Shown one piece after another: positions 30,904-40,508 of a DNA stretch of 64,000 bases (position 1 is the stretch's first letter; every line of letters begins with the position of its first letter). This stretch comes from WTGA01 sp965214055. GTDB lineage: Bacteria; Pseudomonadota; Gammaproteobacteria; Arenicellales; Poriferihabitantaceae. The stretch is from NCBI GenBank assembly GCA_965214055.1, contig OZ243931.1, positions 806,001-870,000 on the forward strand. Reading direction: 5' to 3'. Made by a program: the position numbers and the translations under genes. The notes beneath the pieces are model-generated. The model was not told where the DNA came from and searched no databases. It saw nothing but the letters and a program-made list of their open reading frames with translations.

Positions 30904-32071
30904 TCAGGCCGGTACATGGTTTTTCTGGTACGGCTTTCCGGAGGTCAACACCGCCCAGGCCGTTCGTGCCATATGGTTGGCTAAAGCCACCGTGGCCACA
31001 TTCTTGTGTCGCCGCTCCAACAACCTGGTGAGCCACTGACTGCGTCGGTCTTTCTTCTTCGTCGGATCATGTCGAGCCACCACGGATCGGGCCCCATGGA
31101 TCAGCAGACACCGCAGATAGCGGTCCCCGCGCTTGGAGATACCCAGCAACCGCTCCTTGCCCCCGGTCGAACTCTGACGAGGAACGAGCCCCAGCCAGGC
31201 GGCGCATTCCCGCCCATTGCGGAACACCCCCGGATCCCCCATCGTGGACAACATCGTGGTGGCCGTCATCGGTCCGACCCCCGGAATTGTCATCAACAGC
31301 TTCGCCTGTTCGTCCTCCCGGGCAATCTTCTCAATTATGGCATCGTAGTGCGCCACCCGTTCGTCCATGTCAAGCAGAGCCTCGTACAGCTCGGCCAGTA
31401 CCTCGAGAAACCTCCCGGGCAATCTTCTCAATTATGGCATCGTAGTGCGCCACCCGTTCGTCCATGTCAAGCAGAGCCTCGTACAGCTCGGCCAGTACCT
31501 CGAGAAACCTCCCGGGCAACGTGATCCGGTCCCTGCCGCCATCACCGAGAATATCCGCCACGACCGGCGCAACATGGCGGCGCCCCTGGGAAATCTCAAT
31601 CCCAAACTCGGCCAACAACCCCCGAATCTCGTTGACATGTGCTGTGCGATTTCCCACTGCACGGGAACGGGCCCGGTGGGCCGCCTGTTGGGCCTGCTGA
31701 TCCGGGCTCTTGATGCCCACGAAACGCATGTTGGGCCGCTGAACAGCCTCGCAGATTGCCTCGGCATCTGCCCGGTCATTCTTGTTCGACTTGACAAACG
31801 GCTTGACGAACTGGGGTGCCATCAATTTGGTATCGTGGCCCAGGTCCTGAATCTCCCTGCCCCACCAGTGAGCACGGCCACAAGCTTCCAGACCAACCAG
31901 GCAAGGGGACAGGTTGGACAGCATAGTTTTCAACTTAGTCCGGGACATCTTGCGGGAAAAACAGATCCGGCCTTTGTCATCCACTGCATGGACATGGACA
32001 GTATTTTTTGCCAGATCGATGCCCAGGACTACCGGAACAGCTGGATTTGATTTATGATTCGTCTTGGTCAT
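30904..32071 (-). pseudogene. IS110-family transposase, inactivated by a 97-bp tandem duplication
   Basis: Same sequence as the intact copy at 49415-50485 except for a duplicated 97-bp unit (31314-31410 and 31411-31507) joined at the repeat CCTCCCGGGCAA. 97 is not a multiple of three, so the frame shifts within the segment LLDMDERVAHYDAIIEKIAR. The N-terminal DEDD part and the C-terminal Ser part lie in different frames. The total length difference (1168 against 1071) equals exactly one unit. Confidence 0.92.
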
Positions 32072-32460
32072 GGTTCACCTCTTCAGTGTCATTGGTTATT
32101 AAGAAAGATCATTGTGGCTCATCGAAGCCGAATCTGAAAGAGGGAACCATGGCCATTTCTGGTTTTTTTGCTGTTCCATCCAAATTAGTAGTAAAGCCGG
32201 TGGGGTTTGTGGGCGAGAAGTCCGCGAGTGTGGTCAAGCGGTGGGTAACGCGCAGCGTTATCCACGGGTTGTCCACACGGTCCGTCAGGACGCGGGCTGG
32301 TCCGAAGGACTCGTCCACAAATCCACGGGCCCTCCCGGACCCACTCGTGCTGATTCCTGGGGGCCGTCGGGCCGATTCATCGGTGGTCTGTTTCATGGCG
32401 TTCAATCTCATGGGGTTTGTGTCTCGATCGAAGGTGGGGGCGGACCATCCCATTAAGTCA
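32072..32460 (-). other. IS110 copy A, long non-coding region before the transposase
   Basis: Nearly identical to 49030-49414. In IS110-group elements the region between the element end and the transposase encodes a structured bridge RNA. This stretch contains GC-rich self-complementary parts and may be that RNA. A 114-codon frame exists here but looks non-coding. Confidence 0.4.
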
Positions 32461-32488
32461 TCCGGTCACCACCACGTGTACCGGAACA

Positions 32489-32523
32489 GCGCCAGTCACG
32501 GCGCTACGCGCCATGCCTGGCGC
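32489..32523. repeat. Double hairpin after porin 2
   Basis: GCGCCAG and CTGGCGC enclose an inner GGCGC/GCGCC stem. The same nested hairpin occurs at 48962-48996 after porin 3. Confidence 0.6.
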
Positions 32524-32529
32524 ACCATG

Positions 32530-32556
32530 AAAAAAGGCCCTCCGAAGAGGGCCTTT
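32530..32556 (-). terminator. Rho-independent terminator of porin 2
   Basis: On the minus strand, AAAGGCCCTC-TTCG-GAGGGCCTTT with a T run, same as for porin 1. Confidence 0.88.
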
Positions 32557-32576
32557 CAATAAATGATAAAACAGCT

Positions 32577-34127
32577 TTAGAAACTCTGAATCAGGCTGAG
32601 GAGAAACTTGTTGGTGGTTTCTTTATCATCATCCATGCCATCCGCTGCCGTTACCGTTTTACTGGTGGTACTGTATTCAGCAATAGCGCTCAAACCACCG
32701 CCGAAAGACTTGGTGAGTGATACATACAAGTTTGTCATATCACCAGCATTTTTATGTACACCTGTCTTTTCGGCCACATAGTCCCTATCTTCTATATCAT
32801 CCGAATGTACTGTTACAACACCTTCACTAGGCGCAGTATTAGCGTTATCATCATTGGAAACTGTAACCATAGCACCAGTATGGGCATTGTAATACACAGA
32901 AGGATCATCGGCGTTAGCACCCGGTCCCTCTATCAGCAATATGTTTGCTGCCTCACGCGTCTGATCTATGCCGTCGTCAGTATCATCGATAGTAGTATCG
33001 GTCTCTCCAGTCCGGGTTTTAGTAGCATACCTACCACCGAGAACCGCGTTTTCATGCATCTTGCCTTTTCCGCCGTCGGTGTAATTACCGACCCCGATCA
33101 TCCCAGAGTAACCTCCGCCGAAATCATTCATGACCAGCAAGCCCCAGGCTTCGTTGTCGTCACGATCTTTCATATCCGCATCTACCGAAGTCATATGACC
33201 GCGCACTTCCGCAGAACCCAGTGGTGCCCGAAAACCCAGCGACAAAAGATTCGGAGATCGATCCCCGGTAGCGGCACTGCCGTTCTCATCCACGTAGGCC
33301 ACCTGGAGCTTTACCGGACCCAGTGCAGTCGCCGCTGCAAACGTGACCGAATCAATGGTTTCGCCATCATTCTTGGCTGGTGCAACATCGTCGGCATTGG
33401 TAACTCGCGCTCTAACTGTTTCTCCCTGCGCTGTCAGATCGGTTTTTAGTGCACCAAAAGCCGGATCTGGAATATTCTCCGATAACCCCAGCTCGACGAG
33501 TTCCGCTTTGAAACCGGCCGCGTCCTCTTTCACCAATGCAGCCACTGGATTACCATGGTCATCCTCTCCTGTATAGGCACCTTCCATTGCAGAAACTTTA
33601 CCCTTACTCATATCCACACTCTGAATCTGGATATCGAAGGTGATAGGATCATCTCCACCCGGACCGGCACCAAAACGATAGGCCGCGATGTTGCTCATAC
33701 GCAGACCGTGGTCACTGTTCATGTTGTTTTTCGCAATGGCATACCATTCAGCTCCACCCAATGCCCAGCTCTGATCCGTATTGGCACCGATGTAGCGATA
33801 CAGAACACCGGTCTGTTTCCCCAGCCGGAACTGACCAAAACTTCCGTTCAGGGTCATATTGGCATGACGCAAGCCCAGCGATTCACCGGCTCCGTATTCC
33901 AGGAGATAGTCCACAGACATTCCATTACCCAGATCATTCGAACCACTGACTCCCAATCGACTGCCAAGTTCGTCATCGATTCGCTGGGAATCATCAGCAT
34001 CGGTTTCTCCGCTAATGCTCTTGAAGCCGAAAGTGACCCGACCATATAGCGTCGGTTCGGCCAGTACCGCCATGGAGGTCGATAACATCCCCGCAGCGGC
34101 TGTTAAAATAGCTATTTTTTTAAGCAT
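32577..34127 (-). CDS. Gram-negative general porin, paralogue 2
   Basis: 516 aa, the longest of the three. The signal peptide is identical to porin 3 (LKKIAILTAAAGMLSTSMA), followed by LYGRVTFGFKSISGE, SFGQFRLGKQTG and GAGPGGDDPITFDIQIQS, ending SLIQSF. Two large insertions, one of about 70 residues in the middle and one of about 90 before the C-terminal strands, hold Asp/Glu/Thr-rich loops absent from porin 1. Loops of this kind are surface exposed. It is divergent from the adjacent recombinase gene, with only the 43-nt leader between the ATG and unrelated DNA. Confidence 0.93.
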   Translation of the reverse strand: MLKKIAILTAAAGMLSTSMAVLAEPTLYGRVTFGFKSISGETDADDSQRIDDELGSRLGVSGSNDLGNGMSVDYLLEYGAGESLGLRHANMTLNGSFGQFRLGKQTGVLYRYIGANTDQSWALGGAEWYAIAKNNMNSDHGLRMSNIAAYRFGAGPGGDDPITFDIQIQSVDMSKGKVSAMEGAYTGEDDHGNPVAALVKEDAAGFKAELVELGLSENIPDPAFGALKTDLTAQGETVRARVTNADDVAPAKNDGETIDSVTFAAATALGPVKLQVAYVDENGSAATGDRSPNLLSLGFRAPLGSAEVRGHMTSVDADMKDRDDNEAWGLLVMNDFGGGYSGMIGVGNYTDGGKGKMHENAVLGGRYATKTRTGETDTTIDDTDDGIDQTREAANILLIEGPGANADDPSVYYNAHTGAMVTVSNDDNANTAPSEGVVTVHSDDIEDRDYVAEKTGVHKNAGDMTNLYVSLTKSFGGGLSAIAEYSTTSKTVTAADGMDDDKETTNKFLLSLIQSF

Positions 34128-34169
34128 AAGAATTTACCTTTATTGATTAATTCAACTTGATTACTAATC
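34128..34169 (-). repeat. Shared porin leader, copy 2, ending at palindrome
   Basis: The palindrome occupies 34159-34169 (GATTAGTAATC on the minus strand). Homology with the other porin leaders stops exactly there. The next bases belong to the recombinase side and hold a T-loop-like GGTTCGATTCC (34188-34198). No good promoter for porin 2 is apparent. Confidence 0.7.
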
Positions 34170-34261
34170 AACAATCAGGTAGACACAGGTTCGATTCCTT
34201 GACGTTCGAAAAAGTGGAGGATTTCGGCCAGACACTAACCCCTGACAGACAGGAAATCATT

Positions 34262-35191
34262 ATGCATTTGAATGAACTATTGAACCTTTATTTTTCGCTG
34301 AGGGTTCTTCGCCCAGACACTGAGAAAGCCTACCGAACCACCTGCAAGATGTTTATTGCGGATACGGGGGTCTGTGAACTGGATGAATTGAATGAAGAGG
34401 TCTTTATCCGCTGGCGCCAGCAGGTACTGGCCCGGGCCTGTGACACCACCTGGAATTCCTATCGCCGGAGCTTCGGAGTGTTCATGAAATTCGCCGTCAA
34501 ACGGGAATTGATGCCCATCAATCCCATCGAAGATGTGGCCCCGGCTACGGTTTCGAACGTGAAGAAGAAAACCGTAAATGTGAAGGCCTTGTCGGGGGTA
34601 ATTGCCGGACTGGCCGAACCCGATTGCCCCGTAAAAAACGGATGGCTCTGGTCCATCTGCATCAAGACGCTGTTCTATACGGGGATGCGTCGGCGCCAAC
34701 TGGTGGGGCTGTGCTGGAAAGACATTGATTTCCAGAAAAACCTGATCCATCTGGCTTCAACAACCAGCAAGACGAAGCGCGCTTGGGACATTCCCCTGGA
34801 CGTCCGGTTGTATCAGGACCTGATGACGTTACATCAGGAAACCGTCCGGGTGCTCGGAACCCGGGAAGATCTGTCGGAGTGCCAGGTGTTTTGTGTGCAG
34901 CGATTTGATGATCGGGTGGGACTCTCCAGTGACCCGCTAACCGGGGAGCAACTCACGAGCATCTTGCGGAAGATCGGCAAACACTATTCCGTGGAGCTCT
35001 CTCCGCACCGGTTGCGCCATACCTTCGGGACCGAAGTGGCCAATGCGATGTCCCAGAATGAGGACATCCCCTTTGGGATCCGGGCCCTGCAGCACCAATT
35101 GGGTCATACCGATATTTCCACAACACTGGGATATATCCAACCCAAACCGGAACAGCAACGGCAAATCGTGAACTCCCTGAAAACGATCTGA
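34262..35191 (+). CDS. Tyrosine recombinase (phage-integrase family) beside porin 2
   Basis: 309 aa. The N-terminal SAM-like core-binding domain reads MHLNELLNLYFSLRVLRPDT. Catalytic residues are visible: Arg in YTGMRRRQLVGLCW, Lys in TSKTKRAWDIPL, SPHRLRHTFGTEV (HxxR), LQHQLGHTDISTTLGYIQ with His and the nucleophile Tyr. The frame opens at 34157, but ATG at 34262, preceded by AGGAAA, is the better start. No phage or plasmid genes accompany it. Its place next to the porin palindrome raises a site-specific inversion role. Confidence 0.88.
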   Translation: MHLNELLNLYFSLRVLRPDTEKAYRTTCKMFIADTGVCELDELNEEVFIRWRQQVLARACDTTWNSYRRSFGVFMKFAVKRELMPINPIEDVAPATVSNVKKKTVNVKALSGVIAGLAEPDCPVKNGWLWSICIKTLFYTGMRRRQLVGLCWKDIDFQKNLIHLASTTSKTKRAWDIPLDVRLYQDLMTLHQETVRVLGTREDLSECQVFCVQRFDDRVGLSSDPLTGEQLTSILRKIGKHYSVELSPHRLRHTFGTEVANAMSQNEDIPFGIRALQHQLGHTDISTTLGYIQPKPEQQRQIVNSLKTI

Positions 35192-35234
35192 ATCATGACC
35201 GCCTGTTTATTGCCGGCAGGGATGAAACGCTGGG

Positions 35235-35678
35235 TTATGTATTCCCAACCCAGCGTTGGTCTGCCCGGTTATCGGACCGGGCCAGCGTTTCTTTTTTCCA
35301 GAATGTTGCGTGCGACTTCAGGTGCTCCATCATTTGTCGACAACCATCAAATGCAGCGGCGCGGTGCGCGGACCAGGCAGCAACCAGCACGATGGGGTCG
35401 TTCGGGTAGATATCTCCCACCCGATGAAGGATCAGCAAATCCAGGAGTTGATGTTTGTCAATGACCTGATTCGCAAATGATGACAGTTGGTGCTGTGTCA
35501 TGCCTTCGTAATGCTGCAATTGCATGTGTGCTACATCATCTCCCAGGTTGCAATCCCGCATTGTTCCGACAAATGTTGCACAGGCACCATAACTGCCCGG
35601 CTTTAACCCCGGATGATTTTGATAGGTTTTGAGCTCCGCCCACGGGTCAAAAGGTGCCGGCCTGATCTCGATGCGCAT
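35235..35678 (-). CDS. moaE: Molybdopterin synthase catalytic subunit MoaE
   Basis: 147 aa. The product begins MRIEIRPAPFDPWAELKTY and contains GACATFVGTMRD, HYEGMTQHQL, LHRVGDIYPND and the active-site FWKKE. MoaE transfers sulfur from MoaD thiocarboxylate to precursor Z to make molybdopterin. It starts immediately after the moaD stop, so the two are an operon. Molybdoenzymes are usual in sulfur oxidisers. Confidence 0.95.
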   Translation of the reverse strand: MRIEIRPAPFDPWAELKTYQNHPGLKPGSYGACATFVGTMRDCNLGDDVAHMQLQHYEGMTQHQLSSFANQVIDKHQLLDLLILHRVGDIYPNDPIVLVAAWSAHRAAAFDGCRQMMEHLKSHATFWKKETLARSDNRADQRWVGNT

Positions 35679-35680
35679 TT

Positions 35681-35911
35681 TTACCCACCACTCACGGGAG
35701 GGAAAAAAGCCACTTCATCCCCGTCTTTGACGATCTGACTGAATTGGGAGTATTCATGATTCAAAGCACAAAGCAGATTTTCCGGAGCTGGCCGATCCGC
35801 AATCTTTGTCCATATCTCTTCAATGGTCAGAGGCAATGGGCATTCGATGCTTTTATCTCCAAACCCCAATTCCTCTCTCAAGCTGGCGAAACATCTGACT
35901 TTCACGCGCAT
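35681..35911 (-). CDS. moaD: Molybdopterin synthase sulfur carrier MoaD
   Basis: 76 aa with the ubiquitin-like fold and the terminal Gly-Gly (FFPPVSGG) that is thiocarboxylated. The start MRVKVRCFASLREELG is preferred over the longer in-frame start at 35938. It precedes moaE by 2 nt. It is divergent from moaB over a ~76-bp shared control region. Confidence 0.93.
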   Translation of the reverse strand: MRVKVRCFASLREELGFGDKSIECPLPLTIEEIWTKIADRPAPENLLCALNHEYSQFSQIVKDGDEVAFFPPVSGG

Positions 35912-35987
35912 GATTTCTGATATATTTCTCGAACACAATGGGATTCAGCTACTATATCATTTTTATCCAAAGGAGCCTAAATCAGCC

Positions 35988-36515
35988 ATGACCCAGCCAA
36001 CCCCCCGGGAATTCATCCCGACCAATATTGCCGTCCTGACTATCTCTGATACCCGAACAGATGAAAATGACAAATCCGGGAATGCACTGGTCAAACGACT
36101 CGAAGACGCGGGTCACCGGCCTCATGAGAAACGGATCGTTCCTGACGATATCTATCAAATCCGTGCTGAAGTATCCAGATGGGTTGCCAATCCCAAAGTG
36201 CAGGTGGTTATCACGACCGGCGGCACCGGAGTCAGTGGTCGTGATGGCTCCCCTGAAGCAGTGGCCCCTTTGCTGGACAAGGTTCTCGATGGTTTTGGTG
36301 AAATGTTCAGGGTCCTGTCCTACGATGATATCGGCACCTCTACCTTACAGTCTCGGACCCTGGCGGGAGTTGCAAATGGAACCTATATTTTTGTTTTGCC
36401 GGGTTCGACGGGTGCCGTCAAACTGGCATGGGAGAAATTGATATCCCATCAGCTGGATTATCGTACCCGCCCCTGTAACCTTGTTGAAATGATGCCCAGA
36501 TTACTGGAGAAATGA
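35988..36515 (+). CDS. moaB: Molybdopterin adenylyltransferase-like protein MoaB
   Basis: 175 aa. Family motifs are IAVLTISDTRTDENDKSG, VVITTGGTGVSGRD and FVLPGSTGAVKLAWEKL. MoaB/Mog proteins bind molybdopterin and adenylate it before molybdenum insertion. ATG at 35988 has an AAAGGAG site 12 nt upstream. The frame is open further upstream but would overlap moaD. Confidence 0.94.
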   Translation: MTQPTPREFIPTNIAVLTISDTRTDENDKSGNALVKRLEDAGHRPHEKRIVPDDIYQIRAEVSRWVANPKVQVVITTGGTGVSGRDGSPEAVAPLLDKVLDGFGEMFRVLSYDDIGTSTLQSRTLAGVANGTYIFVLPGSTGAVKLAWEKLISHQLDYRTRPCNLVEMMPRLLEK

Positions 36516-36591
36516 CCCGAATAGGTACGATTGGTGCAATAACCGGGAGGATGCCGGATTTCGAAACAGTCTGCGATCTCTGCCGGCAGAC

Positions 36592-37101
36592 CTAACGTTC
36601 CAACACGTTAAATGGGTGGCCATGCCTCTCCAAAAACTCAAGCAGGTCCTGGGTCCCAATGGTTACGGTTTTGGTATTGTCCAGCGGATGCACATGGATC
36701 ACAGAATGATCCACTAATATTTCGTCGATATAGAACTCGACTTCACAATGCACGTCATTGAGCAGGGCGAAGGGACTGACTGCACCGGGTTTCACACCCA
36801 GATACTGCATCAAACGTTCGCGGCTGCAGAATGAAAAACGTCTGGTTCCGATGCGTTTGGCGGTTTCATTCAGATCAATCTTCCTGTCCTCGTGCAGTGT
36901 CAGCAGCCACATCCTGCCCTTTTTGTTTTTCAGGAACAGGTTCTTGACCTGCCCCTGGCCTGACTCATCCAAGGTCCGCATTGCCTTTGCATCGGCAACC
37001 GTCATGAACGGCGGATGGCTGGCACAGTGATATTCAATACTTTCTTTATCCAGCCAATGGAGAAGCATTGAACAGGTAACGGTATGATCCGGTTGCATCA
37101 A
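36592..37101 (-). CDS. YbaK/ProX-type aminoacyl-tRNA editing deacylase
   Basis: 169 aa. Features of the YbaK/ProXp fold are the conserved Lys in VKNLFLKNKKGRMWLL and the GVKPGAVSPFALLND loop, typical of the free-standing INS domain. These enzymes hydrolyse Ala- or Cys-tRNA(Pro). The sequence is closer to the ProXp-ala group than to YbaK, but that is an impression. It is divergent from parC. Confidence 0.88.
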   Translation of the reverse strand: MMQPDHTVTCSMLLHWLDKESIEYHCASHPPFMTVADAKAMRTLDESGQGQVKNLFLKNKKGRMWLLTLHEDRKIDLNETAKRIGTRRFSFCSRERLMQYLGVKPGAVSPFALLNDVHCEVEFYIDEILVDHSVIHVHPLDNTKTVTIGTQDLLEFLERHGHPFNVLER

Positions 37102-37195
37102 ACTACATCTATGGTCGGGCTGCGGTTATCGGTTCTATCCGTCAGCTATAATCGGGATGATTTTGATTTTTACAATCCCTGACCTGTCGAACAAC

Positions 37196-39469
37196 ATGAC
37201 AAGAAACTCTGCATCACACACAGATGTAACACGCCCGGAAACAAACCTGAACTCTCTGCCAATGGCAACGTTCACCGAAAAAGCGTACCTGAACTATTCC
37301 ATGTACGTGATTCTCGACCGGGCTTTGCCGAATATTGCAGATGGCTTGAAACCGGTTCAGCGCCGTATTGTATATGCCATGTCCGAACTTGGCCTGCATA
37401 CCACCGCCAAATTCAAAAAATCGGCCCGTACCGTAGGCGATGTCCTTGGAAAATTCCATCCTCATGGAGATTCCGCCTGCTACGAAGCCATGGTGCTCAT
37501 GGCACAGTCCTTCAGTTACCGTTATCCACTGGTGGATGGCCAGGGCAACTGGGGCAGTCAGGATGACCCGAAATCCTTTGCCGCCATGCGCTATACCGAG
37601 TCACGACTTACCCGGTATGCTCAACTGTTGCTGGAAGAACTGGGACAGGGCACAACCGATTGGACCGCGAACTTCGACGGCACGCTGGAAGAACCCAGGT
37701 TGTTGCCTGCACGGCTGCCCAATGTGCTGCTGAATGGAGGGTCGGGCATTGCCGTGGGCATGGCGACTGATATCCCCCCGCACAATATTCGGGAGGTAGT
37801 AAGCGCCTGTATCCGTTTGCTCGAAAACCCGGATACAACCCTGTCGCAGATTTGTGAGCACATCAAGGGACCGGATTTCCCAACCGAAGCGGAAATTGTA
37901 TCGACACGGGAAGAGATCATGGACAGCTATCAATCCGGAACCGGATCACTGAGGCAGCGGGCAGTCTGGCAAAAGGAAGGCGGTGACATTGTGATTACCG
38001 CGCTTCCCTACCAGGTCTCCGGTTCCAAAATCCAGGAACAGGTTGCGGCCCAAATGCTGTCGAAGAAACTGCCCATGGTCAGTGATCTTCGAGACGAATC
38101 AGACCATGAAAATCCGACTCGTCTGGTGATTGAACCCAGGTCGAACCGCGTCGACACCGAAGCCTTGATGCAGCACCTGTTTGCCACGACCGATCTGGAA
38201 AGGAGTTATCGGGTCAATCTGAATATGATTGGACTGGACGGTCGCCCTCAGGTTTACGACCTCCGTGCCCTGTTGCTGGAGTGGCTGGACTACCGCATCG
38301 CCACGGTCCGACGCCGACTGCAGTTTCGCCACGACAAAGTAGTGGACCGACTCCATCTTCTCGATGGTCTCCTGATCGCCTATCTGAATCTCGATGAAGT
38401 CATCCGGATCATTCGCAAAGAAGACAAGCCCAAACCCCAACTGATGCAGCGATTTGAACTGAGCGAGATTCAGGCGGATGCAATTCTGAACACACGATTG
38501 CGGCATCTCGCCAGACTGGAAGAAATGAAAATCCGGGGAGAGAAGACGGAATTGGAAAAGGAACGGCGCTACCTGGTGGAATTGTTGAAATCCCCCGAAA
38601 AACTCAAACGCCTGGTGCGGGATGAATTGAATGCCGATGCGAGCAAGTACGGGGACAATCGGTGCTCACCGCTCATTGAACGGGAAGCTCCCAAGGCTCT
38701 GGACCAGAATGCCTTGATGCCTGCAGAACCGGTTACCGTCATTCTTTCCACCAAGGGCTGGATTCGAGCGGCAAAAGGGCATGATGTTCAGGTGGAAAAT
38801 TTGAACTTCAAGGCCGGGGATACCTATTTGTGCTCGGTTCAGGGCAAGACCAATGAGAACCTGCTGGTCATTGACTCGACGGGACAAACCTATTCCTTTT
38901 CTGCGCACAGCCTTCCATCGGCCCGCAGTTTCGGCGAACCACTGAGCAGCAGCTGCAATCCCAAACCGGGTGCCATCTTCAAAGGACTTATGATGGGAAG
39001 TGCCGAAACGGAATACCTGCTCGCCACCGATGCAGGCTATGGATTTATTGCGAAAGTGGGGAAAATACTGCCGCGAAACAAGGCGGGGAAAGGAACACTG
39101 ACCGTTCCCGAGGGAGCCAATGTATTGATGCCCGGAAAAATCAATGATTACGAAGATGACTGGATTGCAGTGATTACCAAAACCGGTCGGCTGCTCATAT
39201 TTACCGTCGGAGAACTCGCCCGGCGCAGCAAGGGAAAGGGCCTCCAGCTGATTAACATTCCGAATGCAAAATTCAGGGCCGGGGAAGAATCGGTGGTCGA
39301 TTACACGATTTTTCAGGAAGGAAACAGCCTGCGAATTTATAGCGGACAGCGTTATCTGAATCTCAAGCCGAGAGACTTTGACAATTATGTGGGCGCCCGG
39401 GCGAAAAAGGGAAACTTCCTTCCAAGGGGTTTTCGACAAACCCATTCCATCATCACCCTTAAGAACTGA
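37196..39469 (+). CDS. parC: DNA topoisomerase IV subunit A
   Basis: 757 aa, family length. The N-terminal breakage-reunion domain reads NYSMYVILDRALPNIADGLK and VGDVLGKFHPHGDSACYEAM, with the quinolone-site Ser and Glu in the wild-type state. The active-site region is KSFAAMRYTESRLTRYA. The C-terminal half holds beta-propeller blades. ParC with ParE separates linked daughter chromosomes. ATG at 37196 is used; the frame opens at 37157. A TATAAT (37147-37152) lies about 44 nt upstream. Confidence 0.97.
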   Translation: MTRNSASHTDVTRPETNLNSLPMATFTEKAYLNYSMYVILDRALPNIADGLKPVQRRIVYAMSELGLHTTAKFKKSARTVGDVLGKFHPHGDSACYEAMVLMAQSFSYRYPLVDGQGNWGSQDDPKSFAAMRYTESRLTRYAQLLLEELGQGTTDWTANFDGTLEEPRLLPARLPNVLLNGGSGIAVGMATDIPPHNIREVVSACIRLLENPDTTLSQICEHIKGPDFPTEAEIVSTREEIMDSYQSGTGSLRQRAVWQKEGGDIVITALPYQVSGSKIQEQVAAQMLSKKLPMVSDLRDESDHENPTRLVIEPRSNRVDTEALMQHLFATTDLERSYRVNLNMIGLDGRPQVYDLRALLLEWLDYRIATVRRRLQFRHDKVVDRLHLLDGLLIAYLNLDEVIRIIRKEDKPKPQLMQRFELSEIQADAILNTRLRHLARLEEMKIRGEKTELEKERRYLVELLKSPEKLKRLVRDELNADASKYGDNRCSPLIEREAPKALDQNALMPAEPVTVILSTKGWIRAAKGHDVQVENLNFKAGDTYLCSVQGKTNENLLVIDSTGQTYSFSAHSLPSARSFGEPLSSSCNPKPGAIFKGLMMGSAETEYLLATDAGYGFIAKVGKILPRNKAGKGTLTVPEGANVLMPGKINDYEDDWIAVITKTGRLLIFTVGELARRSKGKGLQLINIPNAKFRAGEESVVDYTIFQEGNSLRIYSGQRYLNLKPRDFDNYVGARAKKGNFLPRGFRQTHSIITLKN

Positions 39470-39572
39470 ATACAAACCAATCGTGGGATCGATAGAGCAT
39501 GAAGTCCGTGCGAAACGGGATCTTTTTGTTACAATTCGCGGTTTGAAATTCAGTGAATAAGACAGAAATCCC

Positions 39573-40457
39573 ATGAATCCACCATTATTCCAATCTGATC
39601 TCAGTCACCTTGAGCTCCTGAACCGGGGCAAGGTCCGGGATATTTATGCGGTTGATGAAGATCATTTGCTCATTGTAACCAGCGACCGTCTTTCTGCATT
39701 TGATGTCATATTGCCCCAGCCTGTACCCGGGAAAGGAGAAGTGCTGACCCGATTGTCAAACTTCTGGTTTTCGCAAACCCAGGACCTGTTGCCAAACCAC
39801 CTGAGCAGGAAAACACTGGCTGAAGCCGTCCCGGATGAACACCAGCAGGCGGAACTGGGGGATCGGGCCATTGTAGTGAAACGGCTCAAACCCCTCCCGA
39901 TTGAAGCGATTGTTCGCGGGTATCTGATCGGTTCCGGATGGAAGGATTATCAAAACAGCGGCGCGGTCTGTGGTATTCCCCTGCCCGAAAATCTCCGTCA
40001 GGCAGATCAATTGGCCGAAGCCATCTATACCCCCTCAACCAAGGCAGAACTGGGCGGGCATGACGACAATATCAGTTATGAGGAAACGACCCAGCTTCTT
40101 GGAGATGCCCTCGCGGAAAAGGTCCGGACGCTCAGCCTGAAAATCTACTCCGATGCGGCGGCTTATGCACGGAAAAGAGGAATCATCATCGCCGATACCA
40201 AGTTTGAATTTGGTCTGGACAACGAGAATAAATTGTATTTGATCGACGAAGTGCTGACACCGGATTCGTCGAGGTTCTGGCCGGCAGACCAGTATCGGCC
40301 AGGGACCAGCCCCCCCAGTTATGACAAACAGTTTGTTCGGGATTACCTAGAAACTCTTGACTGGGACAAAACACCGCCGGGTCCAGAACTGCCCAGGGAT
40401 ATTGTTGTCAGGACTGCCGGAAAATATGCCGAGGCGGAAAGAGTCCTCACCGCCTGA
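39573..40457 (+). CDS. purC: Phosphoribosylaminoimidazole-succinocarboxamide synthase
   Basis: 294 aa, the long PurC form. Motifs are LLNRGKVRDIYAVDEDHLLI, TSDRLSAFDVI, RGYLIGSGWKDY, and near the C-terminus IADTKFEFGLD and LIDEVLTPDSSRFWPAD. It makes SAICAR in purine synthesis. It follows parC by 103 bp and is convergent with bamD. Confidence 0.97.
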   Translation: MNPPLFQSDLSHLELLNRGKVRDIYAVDEDHLLIVTSDRLSAFDVILPQPVPGKGEVLTRLSNFWFSQTQDLLPNHLSRKTLAEAVPDEHQQAELGDRAIVVKRLKPLPIEAIVRGYLIGSGWKDYQNSGAVCGIPLPENLRQADQLAEAIYTPSTKAELGGHDDNISYEETTQLLGDALAEKVRTLSLKIYSDAAAYARKRGIIIADTKFEFGLDNENKLYLIDEVLTPDSSRFWPADQYRPGTSPPSYDKQFVRDYLETLDWDKTPPGPELPRDIVVRTAGKYAEAERVLTA

Positions 40458-40508
40458 TGCTCGGTCTGATGCATGATTTTCCCGTTTTGCATATCGAAGC
40501 GAAGGACG

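Larger units (their letters stand above)
28724..34169 (-). repeat. Long inverted repeat, left arm (porin 2 + IS110 + group II intron A)
   Basis: Read on the minus strand, this arm has the same order as 47615-54045 on the plus strand: porin leader, porin, terminator, hairpin, IS110, group II intron. From the porin 3' end through the intron the two arms are almost identical. The porin coding regions are similar but diverged. The left IS110 has a 97-bp tandem duplication; the right arm carries an extra IS. Confidence 0.85.

Noticed and set aside
32109..32453. A 114-aa protein in the IS110 upstream region (also 49033-49377)
   Set aside because: Open frames occur on both strands, have no motif or ribosome site, and lie in the region expected to be non-coding in IS110 elements.
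34185..34205. A tRNA gene
   Set aside because: Only a T-loop-like 11-mer is present; no acceptor or anticodon arms can be folded around it.
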